From NCBI GenBank assembly GCA_008360955.1, contig LUCM01009108.1, positions 175,007-239,006 on the forward strand: a stretch of 64,000 nt of DNA, read 5' to 3'. Below are positions 1-12,890 of the stretch, piece after piece. Position numbers and translations under genes: made by a program. Each line of letters starts with the position of its first letter. The stretch's first letter is position 1. This DNA is from Fasciolopsis buskii (lineage: Eukaryota; Platyhelminthes; Trematoda; Plagiorchiida; Fasciolidae). Below the pieces are notes generated by a model that made no database searches, was not told the origin of the DNA, and saw only the letters and a program-made list of their open reading frames with translations.

Positions 1-1033
1 CGCGCCCGAAATGGGACGCGAACCCGAACAAGGACGAAAGATTCTGAGTCGAACGCCTTAGCCATCACGCTACCGGGCAGGCTGTCCAATGTTTGTTGAA
101 CTTCACCACATGAGTACGTTGCACCTATCCGTCACTGATTTGTACTGCTACTGACCGCTAGCGCAAAGCAATTGATCCCTACTGATAGATGACTTCTCTG
201 TAGGTAGCCTAAGTACGACGAAGGCTTTGGATATGACCTACAGAGCTTGACTCTTGGTACATGTTGTTATTGTCTATCGAAACCCAGGTAGTCAGTAGGA
301 ATAAACAGGAGCAGTTTCACCTCATTGATGCAAACACCTGTACTTCAGTGTCATTCAAGGGAGAAATTACTGCTGGCATGATTTGAGCAGAAAACGAGCA
401 TAGCAATCAAGAAATCGCCAATGGGAACTCAGCATCGAGTTGATAAACTTTGATTGAGTGAATTTGTACTACTAAATCGTCTCTATAACTGCTTACACAA
501 GAATATTATTTGCTTTCTTTGATGACTGGTAATCCAAAAGGACCCCATATTCCCACAGAACAGTCTTTGATAGGTTGAAGCGCATGTAATGACTCACTGT
601 TTATGCCAACATGAAAATGGGTGACCGTCGACCAAACTACTGTCATGTTAACTGTGTGCATAAGCTGAGCTGATGCCTCAAGGCCCAATGAATATGGCAC
701 GTGATCTCCACGTAGTTCGATATGGCTGAATGTTTGGGTGAAGAACTTTTGTCCCAATCGAATTTTCGCATTTCTCACGATGGTTCAGTTCGAAAACAAT
801 GTTTCTGAACCAAATTCAGCATCTCACTTTACGGTGGTTTCTCTATCAGCAACTGATAAGCCGCAGGATTCCGGACCCAAATAAGAATTTCTAAATGATG
901 CAAATGTGTACGGTTTTGTAAACTTTTGACATACGGTTTATCATAGTTTGACTGCTTAGATCGAAATTCATGTGGACACAAAAAACGCTGCAGTTATGTG
1001 GGATTAATTCGGGCGACTTGCCGGACGAATGGT

Positions 1034-1066
1034 TTGTGTGTGTGTATGTGTGTGTGTGTGTGTGTG
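1034..1066. repeat. (TG)n dinucleotide repeat
   Basis: About 33 nt of TG repeat with one A interruption. It produces a spurious Val/Cys-rich frame on the plus strand and a Thr/His-rich one on the minus strand. Confidence 0.95.
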
Positions 1067-1334
1067 ATAATCGATTGCACATGAATGAAGCAAGAGACGT
1101 AATTAATGAGCTAAATGACCTAAACGCATCGTTGCAAATCGTCATGTATCCGGGATCTACGACTCGAAGGTTACTGGGTTGAGCGGCAATTTGTCTGACA
1201 GCGGTGTACTGTTCACGAACTGTAGAGCTGACCATGGCGTCGCTCTTATCTCGAATCGATGCTAACAGTATCGTTGTTTTGTATGTGTTAAAGTTTGCGT
1301 CTGGCTTCCTCATTTTTCCTGCTGTTGTCGCCAT

Positions 1335-1378
1335 CGTTGTTGTTGTTGTTGTTGTTATTTTTGTTGTTGTTGGTGGTG
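1335..1378. repeat. (GTT)n trinucleotide repeat
   Basis: Imperfect GTT repeat broken by one T-rich interruption and ending in GGT units. It explains the Val-rich frame in this position. Confidence 0.9.
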
Positions 1379-4300
1379 GAGATATGATGTGTGTTTACGT
1401 GGTGGTTACCGTGTGTGATTATGTTTGCATTCAAGTTTCTGTGAGGCTAATTTAAGAAACGCAGGTTACCAACAACTTGATGATAATTCCAACTCAGAGC
1501 TATGTTCCCAAAGGTGATGAGAAGGCCTAGGCGATGTAATTGCTCCGCGACAGTCTTACTCGGGACGTTTGGGTGTACTTGTAGGTGTGGCCAGGTGAAC
1601 TCGTTCGTGGAATACTGTGGTTAGCTAATCGTAACTCCCACTCTTGGCTCATGGTTGCTGTTCTCCTGATTAAACGGGGTGAGTGGTGTGATTCGTGGCT
1701 GATAAAGCACGCTTTACGATATCGTGTTATTCGCAAAACTACAACAACACCATGATATAAAATTGTTGCTGGCTACCCACAGACGTTACTTGATTTGTCA
1801 TAGAATTCTTGTTTCTTGTTGGTTGAAGGAACAAGAACTTACGGGGAACAAAGGCTTAGACAGTTTCCAATTTTAAGGTTTTCAAAAAACTTTAGTAGAA
1901 GAAAAATGAAGGCTTTTCAGGGCGCAAGCCTGTTGGATTCCAATTTTGTAATGACTTTTACATACATAAATGTCGCATTCCGGTCTAACAACAATCAAAA
2001 AGGCGGTTACACTAACCACTTTGTGAAAAGGGAGAAAACAGACAGTGAGAAGAGAAACTCGTCACGTGAATCCTTTGAGTTCAGGAAGTCGACTGAAACA
2101 CCGTCCGAGTTTGCCAGGGTGCATGCTCAGTAAAAGGCAATAAAGTTCCTATGGATATTGATTCCGGGGGGCATGGGGTGAAGAGTGAGTTGTGTTGAAA
2201 TATGAGAATGACACTTTCAGAAATCGTCGTGTACGGGATGAGTGGGATCTGGAAGTATCTTGTGACCAAACGTTCCACATGCGTACATGCAATGATCGGC
2301 TAATAATTCCTGGGCCCACGAGGAGAATTCTAATCTTCTTCGTAAGCAAACTTGTAAAAATCACAGGGGATAGTAGAACAGTTTAGAAAAAAATTGGCAT
2401 ACAAAACAACATATGGTGCTCCGCTGTACCTCGTAAATTTTCTTATCTGAAATCACGACACTCGGATAATATTGGCACAGATTTTCATAATTAACTACTC
2501 CCTAGGTATTTCACAAAATCAACCCTGGTAAGTGTTTTCGAGTAAACAAATGGCCGTTCAGAGTTAAACCGCCCTGCATAGAAAAAGTGCAGACAAAGGA
2601 CGAGTTGTTGGGGGAAAAATTGATTGATATAAACGGTTTTGGGGATGATAATATCGTCTGTATACTTAAACAAAAATCGTGGGAGTCTAGCTAGTAAGTT
2701 ACTGATTTACTTAGAAAAGAACACCCTGAAACACGCCTGAGTTGGTAACAACACTTTTTTGACCATTTGCCACCCACTTGTGTACACCGGGTTCTGTCAG
2801 TGAAGCAATCAGACAGCTCTACGAATAAAAGCATGGGATTGCCGGCCATTTGAACTGGAAGATGCCGTTAAACAGAATGGCTTGCAGATTAACGGTCTCT
2901 CTGAAGTGGAGTTTACTAGTTCGGGTCTTCCAGATCAAGCACAGTCAGTGGCCGGGTTGATGCATGACTGAAGCCACCCTCAATCATATGCTGATTCGTC
3001 TCAAGATGCGGAATAATAAATACTGAAGAGGAATCATAATATCTGAGATGTTTTATTCTTAGCTAAAACTGGCTATGTAAAGGTCCGTCACAATCGTACA
3101 GCCTTGAGGAGAAAACCTGGGATGACTCTGAATGACCGGGCACTTGTATCTACAGCGTATGCTTGAATGACCGCAGACTTTCCAGACCAGAAATAGTTTT
3201 GCTTGCTGTCACACCGCCTCCAAACTTCGTGTTGGAAACTCTATGTTGCATATATCAATGTGGATTTCTCAATGAATTAGAGTGAGTGTGCAACATCAAA
3301 ATTGCCTGGGGAATAAGGGTTCGAATTTTATTACGTAGACCTCTGGTAATGAGCTGTTATTCCGTGCAAGCCCTTTGTATTCTGCTATTCGAGAACTTGC
3401 AAGATGATCGTCCATAAGTGGAAGATTATCTATCTGTACCTTGAAGAACAAGGAGGTCATTTGTAAACACCTGTGTCCGTCATTTTACTTTTGGAGTCAA
3501 AGGATTATTGATTTCTTGGGAATCTTGGATTATAATCCCTCATCACTGAGGACTCCTATATAAGCTGACACCTTTAGTTGACGTCGTATCCTATTCCAAA
3601 GTGCGGCACAACTATGGCATAAAATACAATGAAATTGGAAATAAGAATATTATATACTTGACTTGTATCACATCAGCTCAATAGAGCAACTCGGCTTTGA
3701 ATCATAAGAAGCTAATCTGCCTTATTTTCTCTGGCGTCTGCTTCACTTACCAGTAAATCTATCAGCCAGGTCTACGCGAAAACACGTTCCATATGTAGCC
3801 CGAGTGTTTTCTCGCGTTTCCGACGAGTGTTTCATCCCAAGTAGCCTCTACTCTCGGTTAATTTACCATCTTTGTTGGATCAGACGTACGAGTAAACCAT
3901 CAACCGCGAAATTGTTCATAGTGATACACTTTTCCAAGCATGTTGTCCCGGGTACAGAGGAATCCACTGTATTAAACCCCTGCCGTAAGTGTAGTATTGC
4001 ACTGAAATAACTAATTGTCATGTCACCGACCGGGTGTTCATTTGACTGTCGTGTACCGATGTGTTGTGTACCGACCCAGCGCCACTGGCAACCGCATCAG
4101 GTGGACCATGAAGTCATTTGGATTTAGCCGATGTCCATCTTTTCACTGGTCTGCAGTTAATTTTGAAATGATTTTCAATATCAGTATTTTTTCAGCGCTG
4201 GTTTCCTGAATCATTTTTTCTTCCATCATCTGATTGGTTTCCCACTTGGTGAAATACAATTGTTGCCACTTTGCTCTGTCATACTTTCCAACCTAGTGCT

Positions 4301-5747
4301 TTGCCATAACCTAAATATTCCGAAAACAAACACCAAACTGTTCTAAAAATATTACGCAACAGCCTATCTTTTTGGTTCGAATAACTCAAGATGATCGATA
4401 AGTTACAAGTTACTTCAAATCAACCAGCCATTTTTACCTGCAGTAGAATCAATTTCTTCCAGTTTAAAATAACGCTACAAGACAGTTGAACAGGAAATTT
4501 TCCATCTTACAAACTGATCTAGTGTGTGATAAAAACATTCCAAATGTCACAGGATAATAAACACACCAGTGATGGAGTTGAAATCATAATCAATTTATTT
4601 CTTTGGAATTTCGTTACTCAACCACTCTGTGTTAAGATTCCTGTCATTCAAGGTGGTCGTCTGCCATTAGATTGATGACATAATACGCTACACGTCAATC
4701 ACCAAAAGTAACTCTTTACCCGTGTCCATGTGTTTGTGTGTATTTGTTCTAGACTGTTCTCTCCAATTTCCAGCATATTCCAAAGCCGAATCAGTATCAG
4801 GTGTTGCCTTCTGTTTGTCTAACCAAATTAAAAGTGCTTAGTTTCATTTTATTAGTTAATAAATAACACAAATTAAGCTGGCTAACTCACAACACTTCTC
4901 ATTTTATTGATAAATACGGGACAGTGGCCTCGTATGTGAACCGAGAAATAACTTAGATTGGTTTTGCCACAGTTTTGGTTCGTTGCCGTGAAATGCAAAG
5001 TGGTATTGATTCTGTTTTTGCATCTGACATGATGTCAACACGTTGAACGATGTAAGAGGACTGGTCGAATTCATACTGTCGGCCAAGTTAAGTTTGCCTC
5101 GAGAACCATAAATTTGTGTTCTGTCTTCGGCTATATGTTTTGCATTTTCCCCTATCTGAGTGGAAGCTGTGAGTGCAAGTTTGGCAAGGAACCGAACCTG
5201 CAAACGAATCAGTTCAAGCTAAACTATACTCATTCTACTTCGAGCAGTTGGTTTCAGATGAGGACGATGTGAGCGACCAGGTTACGTCACCGATGATAGA
5301 AGATTTGGTCCACTTACGATGCTTACTCCACTGCCCTAACATATATCCTCTTAAGGAAAGATGGGCTTGCAATATTCCTGGGTATAACCTACTGCCATAT
5401 GGTCTCAAGGTTTCCTGCTGTCTACCAACGATTTCCTTGAAGCTTTGAGCACTTTCATTAGCGATATCGAATTCGCACAGACGAATTTCGTCATTCTGTC
5501 TCGTTTGTTGATGGTCGTTCGTTGCCTGAGTGTGGCCCTTTGCCTCTGGTAGATTGGGAATATTTTACACACCCGTTCCGGTTTACCGTTCCTTTTTCCG
5601 CCCCTCTTTTAGTGGTGTTAAAGAAGAAATAACGGGATAAATGCTGTTGGGCTGAAGTCACTTAAGCTTACCCCGGAAGAGTCAAAAACCATCAAAGTCT
5701 TCTACAGTCGAATTAATAGCTATGGGAGTATCTTCTTATCTTTTGCT

Positions 5748-5905
5748 TCCTTTAATAAAAACAAAGAGTGTACATTATTTTCAAGAAGGGGGCCGCAGCC
5801 ATTCGGGACCTGCCAAGTGGGGAGGTTGACCAACGGTGGGAGGATTTGAACCCGCGACTTTCTCATCCACACTCGACGACCTTATCCGGTTGAACACCGC
5901 CGGTC
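5748..5905 (-). mobile_element. tRNA-derived SINE, copy A
   Basis: Read on the minus strand, the head carries a Pol III B-box-like GGTTCAAATCC (about 5848-5858) preceded by a GGCGGTGTTCAACCGG A-box-like segment. A body of roughly 50 nt follows, with the end complementary to GGGGGCCGCAGCC, and then an A/T-rich tail. Copies B (6.4 kb) and C (50.1 kb) share the head, the body motif and the tail, in the same order and on the same strand. This supports a dispersed SINE rather than a tRNA gene. No acceptor stem is preserved. Confidence 0.7.
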
Positions 5906-6041
5906 AGCACTAGCAGAAGTAGAAGCGGTGGTGACGGCAAAAGTAGTAGTGGTAGTGGTATCGATAGTAGTCTCAGTGTTAGCAGTGTTGGTAGTAGTAG
6001 TAGTAGTAGTAGTAGCAGAAGTAGTAGCAGTAGTGGTGATG

Positions 6042-6086
<45 letters not shown>

Positions 6087-6215
6087 TCAGTAGCAGTGGT
6101 AACAGCAATGATAGTTGTCTCAGTATAAGCAGTGATATTATTAGTAGCGATATTAGTATTGATAGCATTAGTGGTTGCAATGATATTATTGGTGATAGCA
6201 ATGAGTTCTATCATT
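5906..6215. repeat. TAG-rich trinucleotide repeat tract
   Basis: About 300 nt dominated by GTA/TAG triplets, with a nearly pure core around 6045-6090 and degenerate AGC/GAT variants on both sides. It abuts the 5' head of SINE copy A. It gives long Val-, Thr- or Leu-only frames on both strands, which are artefacts of the repeat. Confidence 0.9.
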
Positions 6216-6410
6216 CTAATAAAGCGTATCCTATTTGGTCGATTCTTCTGCCTCATCTAAGGACTATTTGGCGAGGAATCGAGGGGAATTTAGACGCCTT
6301 TCCAAAGCCTCCTTCTCATCAAAAGTGAAGTAAAAAGCATGAAAAAACTGTCCATTGATATCACATTGGGTAAAATTTTCAAGCAAAATATGTTACCCTA
6401 GGACAACGTT

Positions 6411-6556
6411 TAATTCTTTTATTAGTGATATAACAGTGTGTATCATTTTCAGAGAGGGGTCCACGGCCAACGGAAGGCCGCCTGCGATGAGAGGATCCGA
6501 ACCCGCGACGCTCAAGTCCAAACGCCACGACCTTATCCCTTTGACCATTGCCAGAA
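6411..6556 (-). mobile_element. tRNA-derived SINE, copy B
   Basis: Diverged copy of the SINE at 5.75 kb on the same strand. The B box reads as GGTTCGGATCC on the minus strand (about 6494-6504), followed by the CCGC..GGACCCCTC body segment and a tail with the conserved GTGTATCATTTTC and TTTTATTA motifs (plus-strand reading). It lies immediately 5' of the LINE fragment at 6.56 kb. The open plus-strand frame 6355-7035 runs through both and is a repeat chimera, not a gene. Confidence 0.65.
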
Positions 6557-6559
6557 CAA

Positions 6560-8110
6560 ACCCATTTTTAGTTCCCCTCCCATTGCACTCACATTTGCTT
6601 TCCCCTATTTCGTGTTTGTTGAACCTATTGTCAAGGAACTCTTTTAGTCCTAAAAATTCCGGATTCCCGGAAGTCGGAAATCCGTGCGCATTGTTCATGT
6701 CCCCAAAAGACAACAATCATTGCTTCCCAAGAAACTTTGCTTTAATTTTGAATGAATTTCGGTCGATTTTGCCACTTTATGTATGCGTTTCACCCAAACG
6801 CTCCAATAGCAACTACCAAGATTTTGTTGATACATTTTTACACATCTTAGAAAACTATACAGTCATTTCTTTGTACTCAATTGCTGATGATTCTACTCGG
6901 TTGGGTGTCAGTTTGATTTGTTTCGGTCTGGCAAGCACTGTCAACATTACCACTAGAGTAAATGCCTTAATTGACATTATCTTTGTGAACAGTCAGAATA
7001 TTTTTTACACTTCTTGTCGATCTTCTATTGGTTAATCTGCGATCAAAGTTTCGGTCAAGATATATAGCCACACGAATCGCTGACAGCTCACTCAAAGCCT
7101 AGAAGGCAAATGTTGCAACAGGCAGATTTGTTCATTAAATGTCATGATCCTAAATGCGATGGTATGTCAGATAGGCTTTTCTTTATTTTCTGACAATGAC
7201 ATCTTTGTCCCGGAGTCATTTTATCAGATAACGTAATTCTTCTTTAACAGCTACCGTTCCATCGAGACTCTCTGCATTCACCCAAATCAGTTCTCATCTG
7301 CTTGTCGGTCGAAAGAATGCGCTTTGAAAAGCAAGGGCCATGTAACTTTGAAGCGACTAGAATATCAATAAGTAAATAACTATCCCGGTTAAATTATTTG
7401 TATACGCGTAATCTTGCGTAGCTTACAAATCTTTCGAAAACCTGAAAATTATTTGGAAGCTTATCTACGCGCTATTGTGCTGCTGTAAATATTGACACAC
7501 TCTATACAGCAATCAACGGGATAGTCGTATTTCTGGGATTTCTGCTTACCGAAGATGTCTTCGCATTTTACTCCAACCCTAGATGCTTATAAGCAAATGT
7601 TTCTTCTAAACTCAAAAAGGTTCTAGTTGACTGGACGACCTCAGCCCCGTGGTCCTCAGAATGTGTGACTACTCTATCCCGTATACTCTATGAACTGTTG
7701 AATAAAAGCTTGTGTGAAAAAGCTGTCGATTGCTGGGAGACAGCTGCCATAAATCGGTTCCTAATAAGGCTCTTTCAAACTTCCCTTCCACTGTCTGTAC
7801 TTCAGATACGTTAAAAGCTTTTGAAACTTTAAATCTCCCACATCATGGTTTCTTCTTGAACGTTTCGGATCCTTACCACTTGCTCATTGCTTCTGCAGAT
7901 TCATTCTGGACACCCTTTTGTCACCTTAACACATCGAATTTTCTTGGCATGGGACAACATAATCAAATCGGTCAAAACGTGATTCGTTGACTGCAGTTGC
8001 ATTGATAGGAACATGTTGTTCTCATTTATCTCTTACTGAGTTGTAGAACCTTCCCTCATGTCTTTGCTGACGGATTATTTACGAAGCCAGCAGCAACTAT
8101 CCAGCTGTTA
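6560..8110 (+). pseudogene. CR1/jockey-like LINE remnant (endonuclease and linker)
   Basis: Decayed non-LTR retrotransposon. The stretch translated from about 6760 to 7035 reads like the C-terminal half of an AP-type endonuclease, including ITTRVNALIDIIFVNSQNIF (family form roughly PTR..LIDLIFTNS.NI). Around 7840-7960 a frame with SFWTPFCHLNTSNFLGMG matches the linker between endonuclease and reverse transcriptase in CR1/jockey LINEs, where the usual form is SFWSH..HLNSSNFLG. Stops and frame changes separate the pieces and no reverse transcriptase follows. Family assignment rests on motif recall, not on a search. Confidence 0.65.
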
Positions 8111-9290
8111 TGGAACCACATTTTTATTTTCTCGCTACCATTCAGTTCGCTTCTTCTGGCAACAAACACCGGTTCTGATTAATTTCAGATTATTTCAAGG
8201 TGCCAGCTTCCATACACCTCATTTCTACTAACCTGCGGATTGCTAATGTAAGACTGTCGGCATTACTGACTGGACGCGCATCGATCCATCAGACGTAGAC
8301 AAATATAAGTGCTCGTCAAATACACGCACGTGAACAGGCACTCTTCTCTTGCCGGTGATTACTTTGGCCACTGGGTACAACTTGACCTTGTCGCATCAAA
8401 CGGATTTCGGCGGTGCATTGGCTCTGTCCATGCCTGGTGAGCGACGGTCAGTGGTTATTTCTTGTTTGCTTGCGTTTTGCCTGAGGGGCCAAGAGTGAGT
8501 TTTGCTAGTTACCGTTATATCTACGACTCGTTTAGTGCATGCAGTCTGCGTGCACAAGTATTGAATACAAGAATCTCCAATGAAATCAGCTGGTAAAATG
8601 CAAATGATTTCCTTTTTAGTTGTTCCTACATTCAACATAAAAGCTCGGACTGACTCCGAAATAGTCTTGATGAATTGCCTAACAGGTCCTTTTTATAGTC
8701 TCTTTAACTAAGAGTCTTTAAATTTTTGTATGCACCTTTGGATCTTCCATGGGACCCTAGGTAAATAATGACGTTTATCGACTCATTCAGCGTTTTTATT
8801 CCTGACCGACAATTCGCAAGTGATTCTCATCCACGTCATCTGGAAGTTGCTCTGATCTAGAGTTTTATTGATGAAGTCTTGTTGAAGAGACGTTTACAGA
8901 GTTTCAGAAGCTTTCTTTTCCCTTGTGAAGACCCCGTAGATCGATGATGCCCAAAAAACTTACGTTTCTGCTAGAATCGTCCTAAATTCGACTCCACTGT
9001 CCCTAATGTTTTGTTGTGATCTCCCTAAACTTATATAAGAAGGAATACGACGATACTGCCGAATCTCGCTGTACTTCCTCATCGAAGCAACATTACCAAG
9101 GCAACCCATGCTGGACGTACCATCAAGAAGCATTTTGATACTTGTGACGGATCCGCCTGATTCATTCCAAAAATACTGTACATCTTTTTTTCTAATGATC
9201 ATCCAAATTCACAGGTAAATAATATCAATACTACAATTCTTATTTACCCAGCGATTTTTTTTTGAATTGATTTGAATGTGCCATCGAAAA
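8111..9290. other. Unassigned stretch
   Basis: No recognisable coding or repeat signature. Short frames (80 aa) on the minus strand at 8396-8638 and 8960-9202 match nothing I know. Confidence 0.5.
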
Positions 9291-9299
9291 CTACTAAAG

Positions 9300-9700
9300 T
9301 CAGTGCTTCTGGCTGCTGAGTGCGCCTTTGAGTTGCGGATAATGGAGTGGCCACCATTCAGCTGGTAAACCGTGGATAATGTGAGCCGGTGCCCACTGAA
9401 TAGGCGGCCGCAAACAAGCACTCGCAGTGTAGAGGGCGTGGCGAGTTTTTGCCTGGCGGGAGTTTTCTCTAAAATGTACCACAAGAGCCCGTTGGTGGCG
9501 CCGTGGCGTGGCGAGTTTGGCCCACCAACCAAATACGATCAATACCCTTTGTCATATCTCCGACAGCGTTTTCAGGAAGAGTTGTATGCCCCGATCAACC
9601 GGGCATTGACTCGTCTAGGGTGACTCTGCTGTCTTGCTGACCGTGCTTGCTTGCCCAAAGGCTGGGGGTGCGTTCTCAAATAAAAGGATCTGCTATGGAC
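9300..9700 (+). other. GC-rich leader, possible 5' UTR of the RTE LINE
   Basis: This block is visibly richer in G+C than its surroundings and holds a direct repeat, GGCGTGGCGAGTTT, at about 9434-9447 and again at 9505-9518. It lies upstream of, and in the same direction as, the RTE endonuclease remnant, so it may be the element's 5' untranslated region. That link is an inference from position only. Confidence 0.35.
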
Positions 9701-9939
9701 GGGGTAACTCGAGTAGTACAACAACCCTCAACGTATATAATCATCAATATGACGAGTATTCCGTCGAGTTTGTTGCATTCTTCCTTGAGTCGTGAAAGCA
9801 GCTTTCCATTGCACACAACCATTTGTTCCTCTAAGATTTCATAATCATCGAGTGATAGTATAGCTGAAGAAGTGCTGTCCCTATTCCCTGATGTTCTCCT
9901 TGAGACAGTATCCAAATATCACCTAACCCGCTTCCGTCG

Positions 9940-12890
9940 GCTTATGCACTTCCTCGTCATTGATGGCCCTCAAACCAGCCACATTCAGCATGCGAACACT
10001 GAAGCGTGTAAGTCAACAGAACTGTTTAGATCGTACACTGGGGACCCTAGCCATCGATGTGAGTTGTGTCCAAGAGATTCGCATTCGAAACTCTAGCTCT
10101 GTTATCCGACTGATAGATATCCCCATCAAACGATTCCGTGGCGTTTCATCTGCGTCTTTCTTAGGACCCTGACTGATCTAGCTACCGTTGGCATGGATCT
10201 CAGTGAGACGAATGAGGCTGCATTGCTTGAGTGGATCCCAGTTCACAGCCGACTATGTGCGGTGAGACTTGGATGTTTGTGCAAAGCAAACGATCGTCGT
10301 TCTGATAGACACAAAGTGTTTTTTATCTCAGCGTACGTGCCAACAAACTTCATTCTAGATGCAGTCAAAAATAGTTTCCATCAAACGCCTTTCGACCTTC
10401 TGCCTACAGCAAGGCAAGACATAAATGCTTGAGTAGGCAGGCGGTCTTTGAATGAGGTCCTTTTGTTCTCGGTTCCTTTTTTTGGGAAACCAAGAACTGT
10501 TGTTGGTTTTGTGCTCAGACCGTCGATCGTTTCTCGCCGGCACGAGCTTCAGGCGCTCCAATCGCCCATGCATTATCTGGCCAGCGGTGGACCCAAGTCG
10601 AAAACATCGGCATTAGCTTCGAATGGCTGGACTGTCTACTGACTCCCAGTAGTATTGAGAGCTAGGATTGCTTCTACCTCAAAACACCAACGTGCATTGG
10701 TCACTTATCAAGAATGCCTTGCATTCTTCTGGTTTAGTTAGTTGTGGCTTAAAACATCGTTTTGTGATACTCTGGATTTTTGCTGAGTCCCTGCACCTTA
10801 TTGCAAATGCCAGGCCATCCAGCTGGTGGCGAGTATAATGAAGCACGGCGCTTGACGAAACTTGAATTCAATGCAAGCTTGTATAGGGATCGCGAGATCT
10901 GGTGGTTACAGTGAACTTTGGAGACGAAACATGCAGTCACCAAGGGAAAATGCGGCAAGCTGTTCAGCCTCATCTAGGCTACCAATAAGAAGGCGCTGGG
11001 TGCGGGTGAAACGATCCATGAAGCTGATGGTTCACCTCTGCACTTAGCTGCAACCTCTTGTACGCTGGGCGGAGCACTTTCAAGTACAATTTGGCTGTCC
11101 ATCATCATCAGCGTCCCCCGCAGCTATTTCGGCAAGCGTCCCGTGGCCCGTTACAACATATCCATCGGCTGCGGCGGAGATTCTCAATGAAAGCTGAGCC
11201 CTAGAACGACACAAATCGCCGGGCTCAGATAAACTTTCCCAGCGTGAATTAAAGACGAAGGAATGGAATTGGTTAGAGAATATCGCGTTTTGCTCTGGAG
11301 GGTCTAGCATTCTCAGCATGTTCCCTTTCCGTTGGGGGGAATCGGTTTTTGTCCCGATGTTTAAGTGGGGTTGCGCAATGATTGCGCTAATTACATGGGT
11401 ATTAGCCTAATCTCGATATCGTCAAAGCTGATTTTGTTCGTCATTCTTCGGTGGTTGTACAACAAAGGTGAAGAGCTAACTCTCGAGGAACAAGCTAGGT
11501 TTCTCACAGGTTGTGTGTGTATCAGTAGAGTCTTCACTAACTTTCAGGTGTTAGGACCTTGCTTGGCTTTCCGAAGTTCAGCGAAAGTTGAGTTCATGGG
11601 CATTCGCACACCCTTCGACCCTGTCCAGAGTTCTGCACTATGGCATTGTTTGGTGAAGGACGAAGTGCCTGAGAAGTGTCCGTCGATCTTCGAAGAGCTG
11701 CATTGTCACTGCTCAGTTCGGGTTGGGGCTTACGGCCAGCTCTTACCGCCCTTCGTCGTCTCCAGTGCAATATGACAAGCCTGTCTCATATTCCCGGTTT
11801 ATTTTCAACTTTTTAATTGAGGATGTTCTATCGAGCGATTTGTATCGCCTGTTAGAAGGCATAGTCAAGCTCCTCTAAAGGAACAGATTTTGCTTATAGT
11901 ATGCCGACGATGTTATCGTGATGAGCGACTCAGCACAAACAATTCGACTGCCTTGTAATTAGGGTATATGGTTTGCATCTTCAAACTCCAAGTTACTTTT
12001 CTAAGACTTGCAGAAGTCTGTGTCTGCACTAGCCCTTTGTGATGATAGATTGGAGATAGTCAGGTGCTTAAGTATTTTGAGAGTTTAATTGCAGCTTTTG
12101 CAGGTGTCAGAGAAGATACGATACCAGAAATTTCGAAAGCCATGGCAGCTTCCGTGAACTTAAAGCACTTGTGGTATCGCCATGACATCTGGCTTTCACA
12201 GGAGGGATGATGATATAATGTCACAGTTCCTAGTGTCCTTCTTTATGTTTGCAGACTTGGTCTATCGATCTTGGTGATGCCCGGCGAATTTCTACATACG
12301 ACCACTGATATCTCAGAAGTATTTCTGGAGTCTGGTGGGGACATCGGATGAGCAATGACGAAGCGCGTCGTCATGCGTTGGGTGCAAACATTCAACCTCT
12401 GACCTCGCCTTCGATGGCCTGAACACGTAATGCGTATACTTATTCACTGTCTCTCATTTCGTGCTGTTGTTGCACATATTGGCCAAGGCTGGAAGAGGCG
12501 ACGTGGCGGTCATTTTGCGACTTGGCGTAGACGTATGAAAACATGGGCTACTTTTGTTCTCGGACGGTGATTCCTGCATTCCTAATCGGGTCCCAAGACA
12601 CGAGGATTGATGAGGATTAGAGACGGTGAAGGATTCGGCTCAGAACCGAAGTCAGTAGTGCGAATGCTTTATAGCCGGTCGGTAAAGTTATGGCCTCTTC
12701 CCCCTGCCTCTCCCCATGCTCTCCACTGCAAAACAAAGACGTGAAGCGCCGAAACAAACAAGGTCTGTGTGTGTGTGTGATGAAAAGAAGCAAAATTTGT
12801 TTCCTCGCTGTTTTGCGAACTTCTCTTCTACACATTTTCTGTGAAGTTTTACTTGCCTGTTGGTGCGTTGATAATGTTTTTTCAAGTCGG

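Larger units (their letters stand above)
1..5747. other. Unassigned intergenic stretch
   Basis: I see no recognisable gene or transposon protein here. All open frames are short (105 aa or less), start at arbitrary codons and match no family I know. The only structured parts are two simple repeats listed separately (TG near 1.03 kb, GTT near 1.34 kb). Decayed repeats too old to read by eye may be present. Confidence 0.5.

Noticed and set aside
5863..6256. Leu-, Thr- and Val-rich frames on both strands
   Set aside because: They are translations of the TAG trinucleotide tract and its SINE neighbour.
6355..7035. 226-aa plus-strand open frame
   Set aside because: It runs from unique sequence through SINE copy B (antisense) into LINE endonuclease sequence, so it is a chance chimera of repeats and not a host gene.
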